Positions 1 through 6,702 are shown, counted from the first letter of the stretch. The stretch is 8,878 nucleotides of DNA from JAUVIB01 sp964424545 (GCA_964424545.1 CAYRJN010000159.1:1-8878), one strand, 5' to 3'. Notes: generated by a model not told the origin, from the letters alone. Made by a program: numbers and translations.

Positions 1-1
1 T

Positions 2-787
2 CCCGATGTGGCTATGATAGCGGCAACCGGCGGCCCCGCTATCGTGGAAGCGGCTTTTTCTTCCGGGAAAAAAGTAATCGCCGCGGGTCCGGGGAATCCG
101 CCCGTATTGGTGGATGAAACGGCGGATTTGGATTTAGCTGCGCAAAAAATAATAGAAGGCGCGACGTTTGACAATAATATTCTCTGTATTGCCGAGAAAG
201 AAGTTTTTGTTGTGGAAAGCGTATATCAAGCGTTCTTAACGGCCTTGGAAAGAGCCGGAGCGGTGAAATTACAATATGAAAAGATTCAAACCTTGGCAAG
301 TAAAGTCTTTATAAATAATAACAAGGGCGGTTTTATTGTTAATAGAGAATTTATCGGTAAAAATGCCAGCGTTCTCGCTGAGGCGTTGGGTCTTAACATC
401 GGCGATGATGTTCGTCTGCTTTTTGGCGAAGCGCCGGATTTTTCCTGCAAATTTATTCAAGAAGAACAGATGATGCCCTTTTTGCCGGTGTTGAAAGTAC
501 GCGACGTAAACGAAGGTATTCTCTTAAGCGTGGAAGCGGAGCACGGTTTCGGTCATACGGCTATGATTTATTCCAATAATCTGGATAATATTACCCGTTT
601 CAGCAAAGCGGTCGATACCGATATTGTCGTGGTAAACGGTCCCAGCGTTGCCGGAAACGGCGGCGATGCAGGCGAAGGATATTTTTCTCATACTATTGCC
701 AGCCCCACAGGGGAAGGCATCTGCACGCCTCGCGATTTTGCCCGTATCCGACGCATCTCTTTCAGCGGCAGTTTGCAAATTGTATAG
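2..787 (+). CDS. CoA-acylating aldehyde dehydrogenase, PduP/EutE type (5'-truncated by window edge)
   Basis: Oxidises an aldehyde to acyl-CoA with NAD+ and CoA. In this operon the likely substrate is L-lactaldehyde from the downstream aldolase, handled inside a microcompartment. The frame is open to the left edge, so about 261 C-terminal residues are visible of a family usually near 460; the NAD-binding start and any N-terminal encapsulation peptide are outside. The visible part starts in the segment ending TGGPAIVEAA, followed by GPGNPPVLVD. The catalytic cysteine sits in TFDNNILCIAEKEV (Cys codon 185-187), the signature of PduP/EutE rather than of hydrolytic aldehyde dehydrogenases. The C-terminal ICTPRDFARIRR is also typical of the family. 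The stop lies 10 nt before the next start. Family assignment is secure; lactaldehyde as substrate is inferred from context, and acetaldehyde or propionaldehyde are alternatives. Confidence 0.93.
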   Translation, partial: PDVAMIAATGGPAIVEAAFSSGKKVIAAGPGNPPVLVDETADLDLAAQKIIEGATFDNNILCIAEKEVFVVESVYQAFLTALERAGAVKLQYEKIQTLASKVFINNNKGGFIVNREFIGKNASVLAEALGLNIGDDVRLLFGEAPDFSCKFIQEEQMMPFLPVLKVRDVNEGILLSVEAEHGFGHTAMIYSNNLDNITRFSKAVDTDIVVVNGPSVAGNGGDAGEGYFSHTIASPTGEGICTPRDFARIRRISFSGSLQIV

Positions 788-797
788 GCGCGGACTT

Positions 798-1367
798 ATG
801 AATGAAACGCTCTTTGACAAAGAGTTCAATCGCATGGATTTTAGGGATTCACAATTAAACGGAAGAGAATTCGAATCCTGTTCCTTTATCGCTTGTGATT
901 TCTCCGACGGCAGCATTATTAATAAAATTTTTATCGATTGTTCTTTTGAAGAATGTAACCTTAGTATGTGCAAGATAACGGACAGCAGTTTTCGCGATGT
1001 AAGGTTCGACCGATGTAAACTTAACGGAGTCGATTTTAGCCAATGTAATTCGCTTCTGTTTGGCCTATCTTTTGAGGAGTGTAACTTGAGTTACGCCCTT
1101 TTTACGGCCATGAATATTGAAAATACGTCCTTTAAAAATTGTAATCTAAAGAACTGTGATTTTAGCGGAACCGACTTGACAAATGCGATATTTGACGGTT
1201 GTGATTTAAACGGTTCCGTTTTTAAGGGAACAATATTGCACGACAGTGATTTTTGCACAGCCCTAAATTTTTCAATCGATCCGGATTTGAATTTTTTGAA
1301 AAAAACAAAATTTTCTCAAAGCGGATTAACGGGACTTTTGGAAAAATATGATATTATTGTAAAATAA
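798..1367 (+). CDS. Cysteine-rich pentapeptide-repeat protein in BMC operon
   Basis: A 189-residue protein built almost entirely of pentapeptide repeats, A(D/N)LXX-like, with central Phe/Leu every fifth residue from about residue 10 to 155 (for example F70, L75, F80; F112, L117, F122, L127, F132, L137, F142). This predicts a right-handed quadrilateral beta helix. The C-terminus (SGLTGLLEKYDIIVK) resembles the short helix that dimerises Qnr/MfpA-like proteins. Twelve Cys (28, 33, 48, 53, 58, 73, 83, 95, 115, 120, 135, 153) fall mostly at the same repeat register, forming ladders on one face. No signal peptide or membrane segment is seen. ATG 798 is preferred because it follows the dehydrogenase stop by 10 nt and the repeats begin right after it; the frame also stays open upstream inside the dehydrogenase gene. 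The Shine-Dalgarno is weak (AGG at 786-788), suggesting coupled translation. Function unknown: DNA-gyrase protection, as in Qnr, is possible, but the position suggests a microcompartment-related role. Confidence 0.85.
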   Translation: MNETLFDKEFNRMDFRDSQLNGREFESCSFIACDFSDGSIINKIFIDCSFEECNLSMCKITDSSFRDVRFDRCKLNGVDFSQCNSLLFGLSFEECNLSYALFTAMNIENTSFKNCNLKNCDFSGTDLTNAIFDGCDLNGSVFKGTILHDSDFCTALNFSIDPDLNFLKKTKFSQSGLTGLLEKYDIIVK

Positions 1368-1404
1368 ATTGTATAAACTTTATCATCAAACAAAGGAGTA
1401 AAAA

Positions 1405-1716
1405 ATGGCTCAGGAAGCTTTAGGAATGATAGAAACGCGCGGATTTATCGGCGCGGTGGAAGCGGCGGACGCTATGGTTAAAGCTGCGCGCGTAAGTTTG
1501 ATCGGCAAACATCAGGTCGGCGGCGGCTATGTAACGGTGTTGGTGCGCGGAGATGTGGCGGCTTGTAAAGCGGCAACGGACGCCGGAGCGGCGGCGGCGG
1601 AACGTGTCGGCGAATTGGTCGGCGTACACGTTATTCCTCGTCCCCATGAAGACGTGGAACTAATCTTGCCGAAGAAGGGCGCAGGTAGAAAGAATAAGGA
1701 GATGGAAGGTGACTAA
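1405..1716 (+). CDS. BMC-H hexameric microcompartment shell protein, PduA/EutM-like
   Basis: Forms hexagonal tiles of the protein shell enclosing the aldehyde-producing and -consuming enzymes. The 103-residue length and single BMC domain fit PduA/EutM. It begins ALGMIETRGFIGAVEAADAM, has the sheet-edge lysine K26, the pore loop Q37-V38-G39-G40-G41 (PduA has KIGSG), VRGDVAACKAATDAGAAAA at about 47-65, and the PRPH motif with R79 that interlocks neighbouring hexamers. A short charged tail (about residues 90-103, ending KEMEGD) follows the domain. Start ATG 1405 has a strong Shine-Dalgarno (AAAGGAG at 1393-1399), better than its neighbours, consistent with the high dose needed of a shell protein. 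Its end overlaps the aldolase start by 8 nt. Family identity is very secure; which metabolite the pore passes is not readable from sequence. Confidence 0.97.
   Translation: MAQEALGMIETRGFIGAVEAADAMVKAARVSLIGKHQVGGGYVTVLVRGDVAACKAATDAGAAAAERVGELVGVHVIPRPHEDVELILPKKGAGRKNKEMEGD
1696..1701 (+). promoter_or_regulatory. Ribosome binding site fixing the GTG start of the aldolase
   Basis: AAGGAG lies inside the 3' end of the shell-protein gene, seven bases before GTG 1709. It selects this GTG, which overlaps the shell-gene stop (1714-1716), and the resulting protein starts at the usual place for the aldolase family. The nearby ATG at 1702 is out of frame with the aldolase. Confidence 0.75.
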
Positions 1717-2506
1717 TCTGCAAACATTAAAAAAGCAGTTGGTTGAAGTAGGACGCAGGACCTATGAACGCGGCTATGTCGCCTCAAACGATGGCAATAT
1801 CAGCGCCCGTATTGACGAAAACAGAATTGTCATCACGCCCACGGGTGTCAGCAAGGGATTTATGAAGCCTGAAGATATGGTGGTCGTACAAATGGACGGC
1901 AAAGTCTTAAGTTCAGGTAAAAAACCTTCGTCCGAAGTATTTATGCACATCCAAGTATACAAGGATCGGCCGGACGTCAATAGCGTTTGTCATGCGCATC
2001 CGCCTTATGCTACCGGTTTTGCCGTAGCTGGACTGGCGCTGGATCAATGCGTGCTTCCCGAAGTGATTATTGCCTTGGGTAATGTGCCATTGGTGGATTA
2101 CGGTACGCCCGGCACCGATGAATTTTACAAACCGGTTGTGCCTTTGCTTCCCGATTACGATGCTTTTCTGTTGGCTAATCACGGCGCTTTGACCGTAGGA
2201 AAAGATATCCTGAACGCTTATCATAAAATGGAAACGCTGGAACATTTCGCCCACATTACCTTTGTAGCCAATCAATTGGGACATGTCACCACGTTACCAG
2301 GCAAAGAGGTTAAAAAACTAACGGATCTGCGTTCCAATTTCGGCATCCGCACGGATGTGGGCTGTGTAACCTGCGAAGACGAAGATAGCTGCGAAACGCC
2401 ACCGCCCTCCAAAAACGTAAATACGAGCGACAACGGCTCCGATTTGGAAAAACAGGTGACGGAAATTACCGAACGGATCGTAAAGCAGTTAAACTTGAAA
2501 GGATAA
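1709..2506 (+). CDS. Class II sugar-phosphate aldolase (FucA/RhaD-like) with C-terminal encapsulation-peptide-like tail
   Basis: Zn-dependent aldolase expected to split L-fuculose-1-phosphate or L-rhamnulose-1-phosphate into DHAP and L-lactaldehyde. Visible motifs are GNISAR (29-34), TPTGVSKG (43-50), catalytic Glu76 in SSEVFMH, Zn ligands His95 and His97 in HAHPPY, and His158 in ANHGALTVG; spacing matches E. coli FucA (E73, H92, H94, H155) with a constant offset of three. At 265 residues it is about 50 longer than FucA. The extra C-terminus holds a Cys cluster (C219, C222, C228), an acidic/proline-rich linker (about 223-243), and a terminal amphipathic helix (about 244-262) with Leu/Val/Ile at 245, 250, 253, 257, 258 and 261. 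That layout is that of a BMC encapsulation peptide, so the enzyme is probably lumenal. GTG start, overlapping the shell gene. Fuculose versus rhamnulose specificity cannot be decided by eye, and related decarboxylase/epimerase members (for example AraD) are less likely. Confidence 0.92.
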   Translation: MTNLQTLKKQLVEVGRRTYERGYVASNDGNISARIDENRIVITPTGVSKGFMKPEDMVVVQMDGKVLSSGKKPSSEVFMHIQVYKDRPDVNSVCHAHPPYATGFAVAGLALDQCVLPEVIIALGNVPLVDYGTPGTDEFYKPVVPLLPDYDAFLLANHGALTVGKDILNAYHKMETLEHFAHITFVANQLGHVTTLPGKEVKKLTDLRSNFGIRTDVGCVTCEDEDSCETPPPSKNVNTSDNGSDLEKQVTEITERIVKQLNLKG

Positions 2507-2573
2507 TTGTCTTATGGCGACGGGAGCCAGAAAAATAGTAATACGCTTTGTTTAAGGTTCTTCTTTCGGTCAC

Positions 2574-2639
2574 GAAATCTTAAACGCTTTTATTCCTTAA
2601 TAACGAACGATTTTAGATTTGTTCTACCTTTAAGATTTC
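2574..2639. repeat. Perfect 11-bp inverted repeat with 44-nt spacer
   Basis: GAAATCTTAAA (2574-2584) is the exact reverse complement of TTTAAGATTTC (2629-2639). An outer pair, TTTCGG (2564-2569) with CCGAAA (2658-2663), nests around it and could extend a long imperfect stem, with GGTC/GACC an alternative pairing between. The transcript could fold, or the arms could be the ends of a small relic element. No T-run follows, so it is not a standard intrinsic terminator. Confidence 0.5.
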
Positions 2640-2670
2640 TTTTCCGACCATTCGAGGCCGAAATGCCAAT

Positions 2671-2690
2671 CAAGAGCGCGATCTTGTTCT
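2671..2690 (+). terminator. Weak hairpin, possible terminator of the BMC operon
   Basis: CAAGA (2671-2675) and TCTTG (2682-2686) can pair around the loop GCGCGA, followed by TTCT. The stem is only 5 bp and the U-tract is poor, so this is a weak candidate. It is the best hairpin-plus-T arrangement I see between the aldolase and the kinase. Confidence 0.2.
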
Positions 2691-2744
2691 TACCATGATC
2701 ACGCATTAGCGGAAGAAGGGCAATCCCGTCATATTGGTTCGTGA

Positions 2745-2792
2745 ATATCTCCGGTTTTTGGTGAAATATCCATAACGGCCTCCGGATATAAT
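2745..2792 (+). promoter_or_regulatory. Possible promoter/operator region of the kinase gene
   Basis: A perfect TATAAT at 2787-2792 lies 40 nt before the kinase start, but no good -35 is seen at 16-18 nt upstream. The box overlaps an imperfect inverted repeat, ATAT-CT-CCGG (2745-2754) against CCGGATAT (2782-2789), and GTGAATATC (2741-2749) recurs as GTGAAATATC (2761-2770). Such symmetry over a -10 could be an operator. An AT-rich chance match is a real alternative. Confidence 0.25.
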
Positions 2793-2831
2793 TTCAATTT
2801 ATAACAAAATAAATATGCGGAGACTTATCAC

Positions 2832-4028
2832 ATGCGCATAATGATTTGCAATATCGGTTCAACCAGCTTTAAATTTCAACTGCTTGATATGAACGGCGAA
2901 AGATTGATCGCCCGCGGCAGTACGGAACGCGTCGGCCAAAAAGACGCTGTCATTGTCTATTACAACGCTGAGGAAAAAGTTTTTGAAAGCGTTGAACCCT
3001 TGCCTTCTCATCGCGAAGCCGTACGCCATGCTCTTAATTTCCTCACATCCGGCGATAATCCGCTATTACATTCGCTTGAAGAAATAGACGGCATTGGTTT
3101 CAAAACCATTCAAGCCGGCGATAAAAACGGTTCGGTTCTGCTCGATAACGATGTTTTGCAGGCTATGGAAGATTATAAAGAACTTGCGCCTGCTCATAAT
3201 CCGCCCTATTTAACCGCTATTTATATGTTCAAAGAACTGTTGCCTTTAACGCCTCTCGTCGGCGTTTTCGAACCTGGATTTCATATCCATATTCCCGAAT
3301 ATGCACGCATTTTCGGAACACCTTATGAATGGTATGAAAAGTACGGCGTGCGTAAGTACGGCTATCATGGCGCATCGCATAATTTTGTCAGCTCGGAAAC
3401 CGTGCGTGTTCTTGCTTTACCGTCCGATAATCATAAAATAATTACATGCCATCTCGGCGGTTCTTCCTCTCTATGCGCTTATAAAAACGGCCGATCCGTT
3501 GATACGACAATGACCTTTACTCCGCAATCCGGTTTGATTCAGGGCACGCGTATCGGAGATCTGGACCCTTTTGTACTGCCGTATATTATGAGTAAAAAAG
3601 GCTTGACGCTTGACGCGGCTTTAAAAGAGTGCTCCAAAAACGGCGGATTGGCAGGGATTTCCGGTATTTCAGCGGATATGCGAGACATAAACGACGCTAT
3701 TGCAAAGGGCAACAAACGCGCGCGTTTGGCAAAAGAGCGTTTTATTTATGATATTAAACGCTATATCGGTGAATTTTTAGTGATTATGGAGGGTCTTGAC
3801 GCCGTAACGTTCACCGGCGGTATCGGTCAACGCGATGCCGCATTGCGTTACGAAGTATTAAAATCGCTTGAATTCCTTGGTCTGCGTATAGACGATTCGC
3901 GCAACGAAAAGCATGAAACCGTCATATCAAGCGATGATTCCAAGATAAAAGCGCTGGTTTTGGAAACCAATGAGGAAATCGTGGTGGCGAGAGAAACGCT
4001 AAAAGTTATTATCTCGCAAAAAAAATAA
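2832..4028 (+). CDS. Acetate/propionate-family (short-chain acyl) kinase, divergent active site
   Basis: ASKHA-fold kinase transferring phosphate between an acyl-phosphate and ADP, giving ATP at the end of the microcompartment pathway; acetyl-, propionyl- or lactyl-phosphate are possible substrates. The 398-residue length is normal. Retained motifs are N7-I-G-S10-T-S12, LAPAHNPPYL (118-127), PYEWYEKYGVRKYGYHGASH (164-183, with H179 and H183), CHLGGSSS, GTRIGDLDP with R240, and TNEE (379-382). Against Methanosarcina AckA numbering as I remember it, the R91 site is Lys (GFKTIQAG instead of GHRVVHGG), the D148 site is Glu (E147, VFEPGFH instead of VFDTAFH), and N211 is Gly. These match a separate subfamily rather than decay, since the rest is intact. 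The start has a GGAG Shine-Dalgarno (2819-2822). It sits 325 bp after the BMC genes, so it may be transcribed separately. Family sure; substrate unsure. Confidence 0.92.
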   Translation: MRIMICNIGSTSFKFQLLDMNGERLIARGSTERVGQKDAVIVYYNAEEKVFESVEPLPSHREAVRHALNFLTSGDNPLLHSLEEIDGIGFKTIQAGDKNGSVLLDNDVLQAMEDYKELAPAHNPPYLTAIYMFKELLPLTPLVGVFEPGFHIHIPEYARIFGTPYEWYEKYGVRKYGYHGASHNFVSSETVRVLALPSDNHKIITCHLGGSSSLCAYKNGRSVDTTMTFTPQSGLIQGTRIGDLDPFVLPYIMSKKGLTLDAALKECSKNGGLAGISGISADMRDINDAIAKGNKRARLAKERFIYDIKRYIGEFLVIMEGLDAVTFTGGIGQRDAALRYEVLKSLEFLGLRIDDSRNEKHETVISSDDSKIKALVLETNEEIVVARETLKVIISQKK

Positions 4029-4031
4029 TGC

Positions 4032-4094
4032 TTTTGCGTTTTACGCGCATCAAATTTCAATTACTAAAATTTAAATGCCGTATTAAGCGCAAAA
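4032..4094. repeat. Inverted repeat in the kinase-DUF4838 gap
   Basis: TTTTGCG (4032-4038) pairs with CGCAAAA (4088-4094), and a tiny internal hairpin GCGT-TTT-ACGC (4036-4046) follows the kinase stop. The 124-nt gap is very AT-rich. Possible -10 boxes (TATTAT 4115-4120; TATATT 4128-4133) precede the next gene, but none has a clear -35. Termination here is possible, but no hairpin with a T-run is present. Confidence 0.25.
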
Positions 4095-4152
4095 TGTTAA
4101 ATTTTGTATGATTTTATTATTCCGCTTTATATTTCTTTCGTAAAGGGTTATT

Positions 4153-6702
4153 ATGAAAAAGATTCTCCTTTTTTTTATCCTCGGCGTTTTTTTATTAAAC
4201 GCGCAAAACTATTCAGCACCTCTCAAAACTAATGAATGGATTCGCAATTGGCTGCTTTGCGGTCCCATAGAACTCAATCAATCTTCCAATGGAGCCACGG
4301 ATTACAGTCACATCAGCGGATTTGATACGGATTATTTGAAAGCGCACGGCGGAGAAACCAATCTAAAGGTGAAGGCAGGACAAATCGAGAGGATTAATGG
4401 GAAAAATGTGCAATGGTTTACCTATACGAGTGATGATTCCATAATAAATCTTGATAAAGCCGTGTCAAAAAAGTCCGAAGTGGCTGTTTATGGCTATTGC
4501 GAAATCATCGCTCTAAAAGATACGCTGGTAATGTTGTCTTTCGGCAGCAACGACGGGGCGCGCATTTGGTTGAACGGCGAGCGGATTTGGGATTATTATG
4601 AACCCCGCGGATTAAAGGCGGACGACGATCGTATTCCCGTTGTGTTGCATAAAGGGAAAAATAAACTGTTACTGAAAGTGGAAGAACGCGGCGGAAGCTG
4701 GGCATTTTGCGCGCGCTTTAAAGCGCTCAATTTTAATGATATCAATCCTTTTAACGTCAAGACCAATGACGACGGCGCGGCTTATGCCGCTTCTATTTTG
4801 CCGAAATCCGCTTTAAATATCATTTTTCCAAAGATTTTACTGCAGTTATTTCCTTATGAAGATCAAACAAAAGCGGTTTGGCGGAAAGAGTGGAAAGAAA
4901 ATATGCAGCAGCCTATTTATCCGCAGTATTCAGGTTTTTCAAAATTTATTTTACGAATTGAAGCCAAAGGATATAACGGGCAATCATGGCTAAGCGAGCA
5001 ACCTTTATACATCGGCAAGTGGCATGATTACACGCTCTTTGAAAAGGGAAAGAGCGCTTATAAAATTGTTTTGGGGACTGACGCCTCCGAATCGGAGCAG
5101 TGGGCGGCGCAGGAAATGCAGCGGCTTATTAAAAAAGCGAGCGGAGCAGTACTGCCGATTATAAAGGATAATAAAAAACAGGGAAAAAAAGAAATAATTA
5201 TAGGTTATAATAAACATTGCGCTCGTTTGCTCGGAGAAGCAAAGAAACCAGAAGATAAAGACGAGTCTTTTATTTATAAAAATATCGGACCATCCCTTTT
5301 AATTTACGGGGGCGCCTTACGGGGAACAATGTACGGCGTTTTTACATTTCTGGAACGCGAACTGGGTTGTCGCTGGTATACGCCCGCCGTAACCCTTATC
5401 CCTAAAAAAGAGCGTTATGTTTTTAATTATCTTTATCAAAAAGAAGCGCCGGCTGTCCGCGTGCGCAATGATTTTTATTATGAAGCGTTCAATCCGATCT
5501 GGGCGGCTCATAACAAAATCAACGGCGCCATGGGATATCGAGAACAACCCGGCGATGTGGAGGCCTATTGGTCGGTGCATACTTTTAGCCGGTTAATGCC
5601 GCCCGATGAATTTTTTAAAGATCATCCCGAATATTACAGTCTTATCGACGGTGAACGTACAACAGACCATACGCAATTGTGTTTAACGAACCCCGATGTT
5701 CTCAAAATTATTACGCAGCGGGTTAAGCAGGTAATGCGTGATAATCCGCAATATTTAATCTATTCTGTTTCGCAAAACGATTGGCATAATCCCTGCGAAT
5801 GTGAAAATTGCCAGGCCATTGTAAAAAAAGAACAAAGCGAAGCGGGATTAATGATATGGTTTGTTAATCAGGTCGCCCAAAATGTGGAAAAGGAGGTTCC
5901 GAACAAATATATCGGTACGCTCGCTTATCAATATACGCGCACGCCGCCTGCTCATGTTAAACCGCGCAAAAATGTCGTAGTTCGCTTATGCAGTATCGAA
6001 TGTTGCTTTGCCCACGATTTTGTCAGTTGTCCGCAGAATCAAGCTTTTCTATCGGATTTACGCCGCTGGGCCCAAATTTCGCCGCATCTGTATATTTGGG
6101 ATTATGTAGTTAATTTCAGTCATTATATTATGCCCTATCCGAACTTCGGTGTATTGAAGAGTAATATACGCACCTTACGCGACAATAAAGCGATAGGAAT
6201 AATGGAACAAGGCGCCTATCAAAGCCGCGGGGGTGAATTTGCCGAATTACGCGCCTATTTGTTGGCAAAATTGTTATGGAATCCCGAAACGGATCAGGAT
6301 GAAATCATCAATGATTTTATGTACGGTTATTACGGACGAAGCGGCCGGTATGTTCGTCAATATTTCGATTATCTGCAAAAACAAGTAACGCCGCAGACTC
6401 ATATTCATCTCGGACTTAGGCCGGACGATCCCATTTTTTCCGATGAATTCGTGCGGCGTTCGGAAGAGCTTTTCGATAAAGCGGAAAAAGTCGCCGATAA
6501 CAAAGAAATTTTAAGACGAGTGGAAGTCGCCCGTCTGCCCATAATGTATCTTAAATGTAAACGTATGCCCGTTATGGCGCGCTATGACGGAACCTATGAA
6601 CGCTTTAATGAAATCGTAAAGCGGGAAGGCATTACCCATTATGCGGAAGAAGGAGAAACGCATAAAAAACGTTTTGAACAAAATGTGGAAAACGCCAAAT
6701 AA
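4153..6702 (+). CDS. Secreted DUF4838 protein, putative glycan-active enzyme
   Basis: An 849-residue exported protein. It opens with a Sec signal peptide: MKK, a hydrophobic core to about residue 15, and a likely cut after LNA (residue 17). Residues about 25-190 form a beta-rich module with FGSNDGARIWLNGERIWD (130-147) and the LHKGKNKLLLKVEER stretch (165-179), resembling PA14/carbohydrate-binding-like sensor domains. Residues about 300-415 look like the N-terminal domain of GH20/GH67-type hydrolases (VLGTDASESEQWAAQEM, then GTMYGVFTFLERELGCRWYTP). About 430-720 is the DUF4838 region: PPDEFFKDHPEYYSLIDGER, a CECENC motif (548-553) that may bind a metal, IWDYV (648-652), and GIMEQGAY (682-689). 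Alpha-glucuronidase-like TIM-barrel activity is plausible for this family but not established. The start has AAAGGG at 4142-4147. Same strand as the kinase, 124 nt after it. It probably acts in the periplasm or outside on a polysaccharide or its fragments. Confidence 0.85.
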   Translation: MKKILLFFILGVFLLNAQNYSAPLKTNEWIRNWLLCGPIELNQSSNGATDYSHISGFDTDYLKAHGGETNLKVKAGQIERINGKNVQWFTYTSDDSIINLDKAVSKKSEVAVYGYCEIIALKDTLVMLSFGSNDGARIWLNGERIWDYYEPRGLKADDDRIPVVLHKGKNKLLLKVEERGGSWAFCARFKALNFNDINPFNVKTNDDGAAYAASILPKSALNIIFPKILLQLFPYEDQTKAVWRKEWKENMQQPIYPQYSGFSKFILRIEAKGYNGQSWLSEQPLYIGKWHDYTLFEKGKSAYKIVLGTDASESEQWAAQEMQRLIKKASGAVLPIIKDNKKQGKKEIIIGYNKHCARLLGEAKKPEDKDESFIYKNIGPSLLIYGGALRGTMYGVFTFLERELGCRWYTPAVTLIPKKERYVFNYLYQKEAPAVRVRNDFYYEAFNPIWAAHNKINGAMGYREQPGDVEAYWSVHTFSRLMPPDEFFKDHPEYYSLIDGERTTDHTQLCLTNPDVLKIITQRVKQVMRDNPQYLIYSVSQNDWHNPCECENCQAIVKKEQSEAGLMIWFVNQVAQNVEKEVPNKYIGTLAYQYTRTPPAHVKPRKNVVVRLCSIECCFAHDFVSCPQNQAFLSDLRRWAQISPHLYIWDYVVNFSHYIMPYPNFGVLKSNIRTLRDNKAIGIMEQGAYQSRGGEFAELRAYLLAKLLWNPETDQDEIINDFMYGYYGRSGRYVRQYFDYLQKQVTPQTHIHLGLRPDDPIFSDEFVRRSEELFDKAEKVADNKEILRRVEVARLPIMYLKCKRMPVMARYDGTYERFNEIVKREGITHYAEEGETHKKRFEQNVENAK

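Larger units (their letters stand above)
2507..2831 (+). other. Gene-free stretch between aldolase and kinase; structured or decayed sequence
   Basis: No credible gene lies in these 325 bases. A Shine-Dalgarno-like AAAGGA (2498-2503) precedes ATG 2514, but that frame stops after 13 codons (TAA 2553-2555), and the other forward frames show no family I recognise. On the minus strand one frame stays open for about 60 codons (roughly 2600-2791) without a good start or motif. The stretch is rich in inverted repeats (separate entry): TTTCGG 2564-2569 with CCGAAA 2658-2663, and CAAGA/TCTTG around 2671-2686. A TATAAT box and repeated TCCGG-containing segments lie near the right end. It could be a decayed gene, an untranslated leader, or an intergenic element. 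Confidence 0.5.

Noticed and set aside
648..797. Upstream extension of the pentapeptide-repeat frame to an ATG at 648
   Set aside because: It lies wholly within the dehydrogenase gene in another frame and adds non-repeat sequence unlike pentapeptide proteins; ATG 798 right after the stop fits better.
1420..1647. Minus-strand frame opposite the shell gene
   Set aside because: Antisense shadow of a GC-rich, strongly conserved gene.
2507..2698. 63-codon frame starting with TTG after the aldolase
   Set aside because: TTG start, basic/aromatic composition with no motif, and runs across the inverted repeats; not a credible protein.
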